Origin: Conus ventricosus
Taxonomy: Eukaryota; Mollusca; Gastropoda; Neogastropoda; Conidae
Length of the DNA stretch: 64,000 nucleotides
Assembly (NCBI GenBank): GCA_018398815.1
Contig: CM031616.1
Span: 74,166,840 to 74,230,839, forward strand
Reading direction: 5' to 3'
In this document: positions 59,285 to 64,000 of the stretch, in pieces
Position numbering within the stretch: the stretch's first letter is position 1
How the letters are laid out: every line of letters starts with the position of its first letter
Translations under genes and position numbers: made by a program
Notes under the pieces: generated by a model
Told to the model about the DNA's origin: nothing
Databases searched by the model: none
The model's input: the letters and a program-made list of their open reading frames with translations, nothing else

Positions 59285-61394
59285 GAGTTTGGCTCTTTCT
59301 TCCATCTTCTTCTCTCCCTCTCTCTCCCTTTTCCTCCCTTATTCTGTGTGTTCTTTCATATATTGTCTTTGCTCATTTTGCCTTGCATGCTGTGCTTGAA
59401 TTTTGAAAAATGACAGTACATGAAAATCCTCATTGTTACAATAACTCTGTTTTGATGTTTTCAGATCTGCAGATTTTGCTGGCACCGCATAAGGACAGAT
59501 GAAAATGGATTGTGTCCAGCATGCCGAAAGGTATGCACTGTTTTTCTCTTTGCATTATTACATGTATATTGCATACTTCATTAAACAGTTCTTTCCACAG
59601 GATTTCAAAAGGCCAAGGATCACATAGACATAACATAAATTTCCATCAGATGTCATGGTGCGATGGTTAGCATTGTAAACTGTGGCAGGTAGTTTATGGG
59701 TTCAGACCTGATCAGAACAGTCAGTGTTGACAATTTTTAACTGAGGTGGATCCTGTTCAGATTTGTTGAGTATAATTTTGATATCTACATTTCATCCACA
59801 GTTACACATTGTTCACATTGCAGATAGCTTGTCTTGAGTCTGTTTTTGGAATTGTTAGATTTCAAAATGATATTGTTTATAGCTTGGTCATGTAGTCTCA
59901 GACCAAAATGAAATGCTATGGGAGCAGTATTGATCTCATCTTTATTGTTCATTGGAACATAGAGAGAAAGGAAAATGCCACGATTCTGATGCCTTTGCTC
60001 CTGCTCACAGAGGACATCAGTCTCAGTTCTCCTCCTCCACATCCACTTTGGAGGTGTTCAGTGGTGCCTGTTCTGATCCAACTTATGCAAAACATAGATA
60101 GTAAATACAAGGTTTTTGTATTCAGCACAGAAAAAATCTGCAAAATACAGAAATACAATATTGCTAAAGAAAATATAAAAAAAATTGTCAAAATAAAGGG
60201 AGGGGGGGGGGGGGGGGGTGCAGCAAGGTATATGACCCGTGAATGAATCTTGATTCTGTGCCTTCAGTCTGTGATTCAGAAGTCAAATAGGCAAATTGTT
60301 GCCAGAAACATCTGCAAACATTATGTCGTCCATCTGTGCTGCAGGCTTCATTTGGTTGAACTTGACAGTCATGTTTATTGCGCTGTTGTATGTAGACACT
60401 CTGGCAATTCACAAGAATAAATACTAAATAGTGGTACTGAGTTGACACAATCCAACATTTTTTTCCTTTTTTAACTGAACCGGTCTTTGTTGTTCATCAA
60501 TTTCACAACTGAATCGGTGAGGCTTCATTGCAAACTTGGAAAGGCAGGAGGTCACAAAATAAGTTTTTCAACTGAATCAGGTTGGCTTCATTGATGTTGG
60601 ATCTCTGATGTTTGCTTCAAATGAATTTCTTTCTGTACCACTAAGTCACCCTTAAAGTCATTTGTGTCATCCTCACAATTTATATTTTTAAGATAATGCT
60701 TGGACAGCTGCTTTTCCTTCTTGACAAAATGGCATCTTCCAGTGGGACTGATTGAACCGTACAAATTTGTTCCAATTTCAGAGACATAGAAGCTAATGTG
60801 TGATGCTTACACAACTGACTTGTTTGCATAATTGTATGGATGCAGTATGTGGTCATGGTTGTAGTGAAATGCCAGGCTGTGTGCCCTAAACAGACAGGCA
60901 TGTTTTTGTGTGAACAGTTACTGTTGTTATGATTTTCCTTTAAAATAGATATTTGTTTTAATATCATTTTTCTAATCAAATCAACAGCCTTCCTTCTCTC
61001 CTCATGCATTCTCTCCACAGGGGTCCTGCTTATTGTGGACCAATTTTAGGAGGAAAAGTTTAACTGCAACACTCATAAGCATATTTAATGATGATGTGAA
61101 TAATGTGTTTTTTGTTGTTGTTTTTTTATTGTTATCCACAAAGTTATGCCATTTAACAGGGTATGGGTAAGTATGAATTTTTATCCAGAAAAATGAAAAA
61201 TGTTGTGAAATCAAAAGTTCATGGCACTCCCTCCTATCCCCATGTCCCTCTCATTTCATCCCACCCCCTGTCTGTGTGTGGGTGTTCATCCGCCTCTGTG
61301 TCTCTTTCTCTGTCTCTCCCACCCTTTCCCTGTCTCTCTCTCTCTCCCTCTCCTCTCTCTCTTCTCTCTCTCCTCTCCTCTCTCTCTCTCTCTC

Positions 61395-61428
<34 letters not shown>

Positions 61429-63614
61429 CTCTCTGTCACTCACACACACATACGCTCGCTCGCTCTCTCTCAGAAGAGGAAGAAGAGCAGGCTCTTTCTC
61501 AGAACAAATAGCTGTGTGAATTAGGAAACTGACAGTTGTTTGTTTAACTGAGAGTGACATTTCATTCCTAGGAGGATAAATGGGTTTGTCTGTAGATACA
61601 GCAAAGCTGGTGGTTTTTACTTTTGTAAAGAGTTCTTGGACAAATCTTAGCTATTTTCACTGATTATGATGGTTAGTTTTGTTCAAAGCTGCCAGTTTGG
61701 GCTTCATGAAAGAGGTGCCACTGCATGCAGTCTTGTCCATATACCAGACCTGTTTACCCATGCGATTTCGCCGTATTTTGTACACATGCTTGGCAAAATT
61801 ACGGTGAATACAACGAAACGGAAAAAATATGTCGAAAAAAAAACTCGAGACAAAGTTCTTGAGCGGTAGTGGCACTTGCGGTGTATAACGTCTTGTTTGA
61901 GTGCAACAATCAAAGAATAGCAACTCGCACATCGTGCGCGCAAACTCACGTCTGTATGACGGAATAATAGGAGGGACCCCCTGCTTTAACAAAAATTCAC
62001 AAATTTGGTAGATGTGTACACATAATTTTAGGAAAACATGCTCATTTCAGTTGAGAAATACACAATAGCTGCTTTAGGGTAAACAGGTCTGATACATGCT
62101 ACACATCATCTGCAGAGTTTTGAGACCACACTGCACATGATTTAAAGCTGATGGAGAAATGAATTAATGACAAAGATATGCAAATTTAAGAAGAGGGTTC
62201 TCATGGCTACGATGTAGCAGATGTCTGACCTAGGCATTAGCCCAATGCACCTGTCAGACCTTGGATTCAAAGCTGCCAAATGATGGCAAGTTGGAATGAA
62301 TTGAGCATTATATGCATACTTACATCATGAGAAAAAGAACAGAAAGATGTGAAGATATCTGACTGTTAACAAAAAGATGTAAAGGTTTCGGATAGCTGAA
62401 AATACCACAGACAGGAACTGCTTTCCACTCGGAGTTAAACTTGCACGATTTTGCATACAGGAAAAAAATATGTATTGGATATGAAATATTTGAATATTGA
62501 TTTTTGTTCAGAACTACTGAAAACATATTCCATGAACACCGAACAGTTATGGGAAGGATAAAGGGATCTAAGGACACTACCTACTATGTTCCCAGTTGGT
62601 GACAATAATCGCTTAGGCGTGGAGCTAGCCTCCATCCCACGACAGTCCCCACAAATTTGCCGCTATGGATGACCCCTAAAGAATCTCCTGTAAGGCATAG
62701 ACATGGAGAGGAAATTAAAACTGAGGTCATCATGAGATAAGGGCATAAAGAGCCATGAAACTTCTTTGTTGTATGCTGATTGATGAAAATGGTGAAGATG
62801 AAGCTACAGATGCTATAGATTTCTGTTCTGGTCTGAGACTGCATGACAGGGCTGTACTATACACTTACTTTCATAATATATCCGCGTCAACCAGCCCTGA
62901 GGGATACAGACACCTGAGATGTTTGTCAGGAAATTTGAGCAACACCATTGGAGATGAATCGACTTTGTAGATCCAGTCTTCCGAACTGAGTCCATGGCAG
63001 ACGGAACTCTGGGCAGGAGCCGGCGAGACAGAAGAATCCCACACATAAATTGCTCTGATGGAATCAAGCCCTTGAATTCTTGGCCAAGAGTCTGCAGTTC
63101 TAAGAGGAATTTCTGTTTGTGCAATTATGTATTTTTTGTTGTTGTTGTTACTATTTATTGTTTGTTGGTGGTACTGTATTTTAAGTAGATGTGAATAAAG
63201 AAACTGTCTTTTCAGACTGCAGTTGTAAATGAAAAATTGAGAAAGACAGGACAGACGGACTTGAAGAAGTTTTTAATGTCAAGCTTACACCCACAGTTAT
63301 GATCGACCTGGTTTCTTTCCTCTACATGATTACTGAACAGTTCATAAAATCAGTGTTGCCATTTGGAAAATTCAAAATATTTTTGGATTTTGCATTCCTA
63401 GCTCATTAGAATTGGCCACACAGTAAGAATGTTTAACAAGCACCCATAGACATGTGCATCTTAGTTTGGAACTGATTTCACAATCCAGATTAAAGGGACA
63501 TTGTGCAGACTGGCAGGTCGGTGTAGATGCTGAAGGTGTGTTTGTGTGTATGTGTGTGTGTTGGCAGCAATATCCAGAAGATCCAGCGGAGTTCAAGCCT
63601 TTGACAGATGATGA
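41403..63614 (+). CDS. CNOT4: CNOT4, CCR4-NOT E3 ubiquitin ligase (5' part; exons 41403-41485, 49209-49277, 59465-59530, 63568-63614)
   Basis: Four plus-strand exons splice in phase and encode MSVGDDSNE and then the complete C4C4 RING: CPLCMEPLEIDDINFFPCTC, GYQICRFCWHRIRTDENGLC, PACRK, followed by QYPEDPAEFKPLTDDE. This is almost identical to CNOT4/Not4 of other animals. CNOT4 is the RING ubiquitin ligase associated with the CCR4-NOT deadenylase; it recruits E2 enzymes and acts on ribosome-associated and other substrates. All eight zinc-binding Cys are present. The RRM and C3H1 finger that follow in the family are not in the window, so the gene continues beyond 64000. Introns of 7.7, 10.2 and 4.0 kb are filled with repeats. 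Confidence 0.96.
41459..41485 (+). CDS. CNOT4: CNOT4 first coding exon
   Basis: ATG at 41459; nine codons MSVGDDSNE; donor GTATGT. A strong acceptor TTCGTTTTGCAG ends at 41402, so a non-coding exon upstream is likely. The short divergent N-terminus before the RING is normal for the family. Confidence 0.85.
41630..42090. repeat. Diverged tandem duplication of about 228 bp
   Basis: AATTCTGTG(T/A)GGGATCT recurs at 41639 and 41866, followed in both by related sequence down to AAACTTCCAGCTAAAAA(T/C)T. Old, imperfect. Confidence 0.65.
42697..43181. mobile_element. MITE-like element of 485 bp with terminal inverted repeats
   Basis: The left end CATAGCTGCCAAC and the inverted right end CAGAGCTGCCAAC differ at one position. 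The hexamer GGAGCT lies directly outside both ends (42691-42696, 43182-43187). The interior is rich in GCTACG/GCTACT words, possibly subterminal binding repeats. No transposase is encoded. Confidence 0.75.
43188..46507. other. CNOT4 intron, mostly unassigned
   Basis: Contains the hairpin at 44524-44569, a (TA)n stretch at 45028-45045, a run of G at 45397-45423 and a run of T at 45722-45743. No gene was recognised. Confidence 0.5.
44524..44569. repeat. Perfect short hairpin (21-bp arms, 4-nt loop)
   Basis: Arm 1 (44524-44544) starts GTATGCTCACTCATGG; arm 2 (44549-44569) is its exact reverse complement; the loop is GTTT. It is not part of a recognised element. Confidence 0.95.
46508..48906. 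repeat. 33-bp minisatellite with interspersed 75-80-bp composite units
   Basis: The main unit is 33 bp, GTTGACTGGGAGAGAGCATG then TCATTGTTCCTGT, repeated dozens of times (46905-47520 and 47745-48700). Composite units with TACTGATCATAATATTCTCC and CAACACTTGTGTGTCTGGGC start, separate and end the runs. Units vary mainly at one site (TTCCTG, TTGCTG, TTCGTG). The period is a multiple of three and the unit lacks stops in most frames, so ORFs of over 300 codons appear on both strands; they are artefacts. Confidence 0.97.
49209..49277 (+). CDS. CNOT4: CNOT4 exon with first half of the RING
   Basis: 69 bp, acceptor TTAATTTTTCAG, donor GTAAGG, phase 0 on both sides. It encodes 23 residues with the first four RING cysteines (CPLC ... 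CTC). Confidence 0.97.
49278..50505. other. CNOT4 intron, unassigned
   Basis: A weak plus-strand open stretch at 49640-49835 (KVRTLQAVQELGLVESSQMQ) has no recognised relatives; an 8-bp inverted repeat, CTAGAGGC/GCCTCTAG, lies at 49819-49842. Confidence 0.45.
50506..50930. repeat. 60-bp tandem repeat, about seven units
   Basis: Units contain TTAGACACATGTCTATGGTG, CATGCTATGTAGC and GAATGGATGAGTGTGTG. Units differ by small indels. Confidence 0.95.
50931..52110. other. AT-rich CNOT4 intron sequence
   Basis: No coding similarity or clear repeat structure was recognised. Confidence 0.45.
52115..53280 (-). other. Minus-strand region with unassigned protein-like fragments
   Basis: Two stretches read like diverged coding sequence: 53271-52987 (VQQKLKDFLLQPPEHFVLKK, then a coiled-coil-like GRQLAALRRQLEETQQHSKH) and 52412-52128 (HWDLHIDEPAGVGRVTSVGK). 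They may belong with the possible exons at 53709-53835 and 57777-57855, but frames are interrupted and I recognise no family. Confidence 0.35.
53709..53835 (-). CDS. Putative exon 2 of an antisense gene in a CNOT4 intron
   Basis: Acceptor is a clear pyrimidine tract, TTTCCTTTCTTTCCTTGAAG, and the donor is GTGAGA. It encodes DQFHRMKQYLTAEGRGRKVG then LTKQSVATNKLLLQL. Its entry phase fits the putative exon 1 at 57777. Sequence beyond the donor reads in another frame (SWDEISTFVDKVCDETFC), so a frameshift or a different donor is possible. Function unknown. Confidence 0.4.
53938..53993 (-). mobile_element. 56-bp LINE 3'-end fragment between G runs
   Basis: The minus strand reads CAGCCCTGATGTGGCCCCTC, then TGCGGTCGGCTGGGCTATAA and GCAACATATATCTTATC: only the 3' stem and tail of the LINE at 380-6360. 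It is bounded by runs of about 20 G on each side (53917-53937, 53993-54014). Confidence 0.85.
54711..55683 (-). pseudogene. Reverse transcriptase domain of the CR1/L2-like LINE
   Basis: Two overlapping open stretches (55683-55300 and 55337-54711) cover RT motifs from NYRPVSNLPFLSK to YLGVKLDSTLTMKDHISSV. The catalytic box is YADDTE. The frame shifts once near 55330 and the C-terminus continues out of frame. Confidence 0.85.
56099..56620 (-). pseudogene. Endonuclease C-terminal part of the CR1/L2-like LINE
   Basis: Open stretch of 173 codons with QRCGNILDWTVVKSEDSLLN and the SDH motif (GLSDHFGVF) that ends APE-type endonucleases, followed by a linker towards RT. The N-terminal endonuclease part lies further 5' (56640-56960) in other frames. 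Confidence 0.8.
56961..57776. other. CNOT4 intron, unassigned
   Basis: AT-rich; no recognised gene. It separates the LINE from the putative antisense first exon. Confidence 0.45.
57777..57855 (-). CDS. Putative first exon of an antisense gene in a CNOT4 intron
   Basis: ATG at 57855-57853; MATYMASASDRHIVSNEWDV then RVQDLY and a phase-1 donor GTAAGT. The 5' side (57860-57960) is more GC/CpG-rich than its surroundings, as expected for a promoter. Joined to the exon at 53709-53835 the frame stays open (DLYDDQFHRMK). I do not recognise the protein. It could be a nested gene, or the start of an old transposon gene split later by the LINE. Confidence 0.45.
57860..59205. other. CNOT4 intron, unassigned
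   Basis: No gene recognised. A sequence at 59136-59150, CAGACCTGTTTTACCC, resembles the terminus of the MITE at 61745. Confidence 0.45.
59213..59284 (+). repeat. (TC)n microsatellite
   Basis: Pyrimidine-rich CT run about 180 bp upstream of a CNOT4 exon. Confidence 0.95.
59465..59530 (+). CDS. CNOT4: CNOT4 exon with second half of the RING
   Basis: 66 bp, acceptor TGTTTTCAG, donor GTATGC, phase 0. It encodes ICRFCWHRIRTDENGLCPAC then RK. Confidence 0.97.
59650..59760 (+). mobile_element. Possible degenerate tRNA-derived SINE
   Basis: GTGCGATGGTTAGCATTGTA resembles an A box and GGGTTCAGACCTG a B box. No target duplication or tail was found. Confidence 0.3.
59761..61317. other. CNOT4 intron, unassigned
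   Basis: Includes a run of 16 G at about 60202-60218. No gene recognised. Confidence 0.45.
61318..61475 (+). repeat. (TC)n-rich microsatellite
   Basis: About 120 bp of CT-rich sequence with CTCCTCTC interruptions, then a short CA stretch. Confidence 0.93.
61745..62091. mobile_element. MITE-like element of 347 bp with perfect 15-bp terminal inverted repeats
   Basis: The left end CAGACCTGTTTACCC is exactly inverted at the right end (GGGTAAACAGGTCTG). ATAC lies outside both ends (61741-61744, 62092-62095), consistent with a 4-bp target duplication. No transposase is encoded. The superfamily is unclear. Confidence 0.8.
62092..63567. other. CNOT4 intron, unassigned
   Basis: No recognised gene or mobile element in this stretch; ordinary intronic sequence with short open frames only. 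Confidence 0.45.
63568..63614 (+). CDS. CNOT4: CNOT4 exon after the RING
   Basis: 47 bp, acceptor TTGGCAG, donor GTAAGT, phase 0 in and phase 2 out. It encodes QYPEDPAEFKPLTDD plus two bases, matching the PYPEDPA.(Y/F)KPL block. Confidence 0.95.
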
Positions 63615-64000
63615 GTAAGTGGGCAAGCCAGTCTGTCACAAGTTGCCAACCGTGACCGTACCATGCAAGAGGGCCTTTTTTGTTTCTTTTAAATCAAATA
63701 ATCAAAGCCAGTCAAGTGCAGGGGATCGGCAAGGTTGGGTTTATCTGCCAAGGCTTAGGTCTGTCTTTCATCTATATAGGGATGAAACGTTACGTATGTA
63801 TCTGGCTAACATGTAGGAGAGAAAAGATTTTTGGTCTCTTTTTTGGTTTGTTTTTGTTAGTTTGTTTTCCCGTCCACAATTTTTTGTGTGAAAAATATTA
63901 GGTGTGATTTGTAGTGTATGTCCATTTGAAAATTTGTTTATGTTAAGATACCATCAGAACATATTTTGATAATTCATTTTGTGTCCTCTGCATTCTTGTG
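63615..64000. other. CNOT4 intron running off the window
   Basis: Starts with the donor GTAAGT after the exon ending at 63614. T-rich, no feature recognised. Confidence 0.6.

Noticed and set aside
61221..61560. Ser/Leu- and Arg/Glu-rich ORFs
   Set aside because: Frames through a (TC)n microsatellite.

Overview
The window is eukaryotic, metazoan nuclear DNA, most likely from a lophotrochozoan such as a marine gastropod. The evidence is GT-AG spliced exons of two conserved animal genes, introns of many kilobases, abundant (CA)n/(GT)n and long minisatellites, and several kinds of non-LTR retrotransposon. The species assignment is inference; the two gene assignments are not. There is no prokaryotic gene organisation, and most long open frames are transposon fragments or tandem repeats.

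Layout. 1-11.9 kb: two nested copies of one LINE (gag with zinc knuckles, APE endonuclease, RT, RNase H), both antisense. The younger, complete copy (380-6360) sits inside an older copy (1-379 plus 6361-11908), with an 11-bp target duplication. The older copy also carries a 615-bp insertion. 14.0-37.2 kb: a seven-exon minus-strand gene recognisable as SCNM1 (391 codons after splicing). Its introns hold minisatellites, a tRNA-derived SINE, a LINE tail and, at about 24.0-29.1 kb, a decayed hAT-superfamily transposon.

That hAT element is the most unusual object here. Its transposase (CCHH finger, D..D..E residues, dimerisation-type C-terminus) runs through a Ser/Thr-rich linker of 23-residue repeats into an OTU-like cysteine-protease domain. 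The protein ends in a PIP-box-like motif. One terminus begins CAGGGGTGCC, and 38-bp minisatellite arrays of the same family flank the element on both sides.

37.2-64 kb: CNOT4 (E3 ligase of the CCR4-NOT complex) is on the plus strand, head to head with SCNM1. Four exons are visible, encoding the start and the whole C4C4 RING. The gene continues past the right edge. Its introns contain a 33-bp minisatellite of about 2.4 kb, a CR1/L2-like LINE, two MITE-like elements with target duplications, a near-perfect hairpin and a possible antisense gene start at 57.8 kb.

SCNM1 is known as a zinc-finger protein of the minor spliceosome and CNOT4 as an RNA-decay/translation quality-control ubiquitin ligase. 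They may share a promoter region at about 37.25-37.96 kb, but nothing else links them functionally. The remainder is mobile and tandem-repeat DNA.
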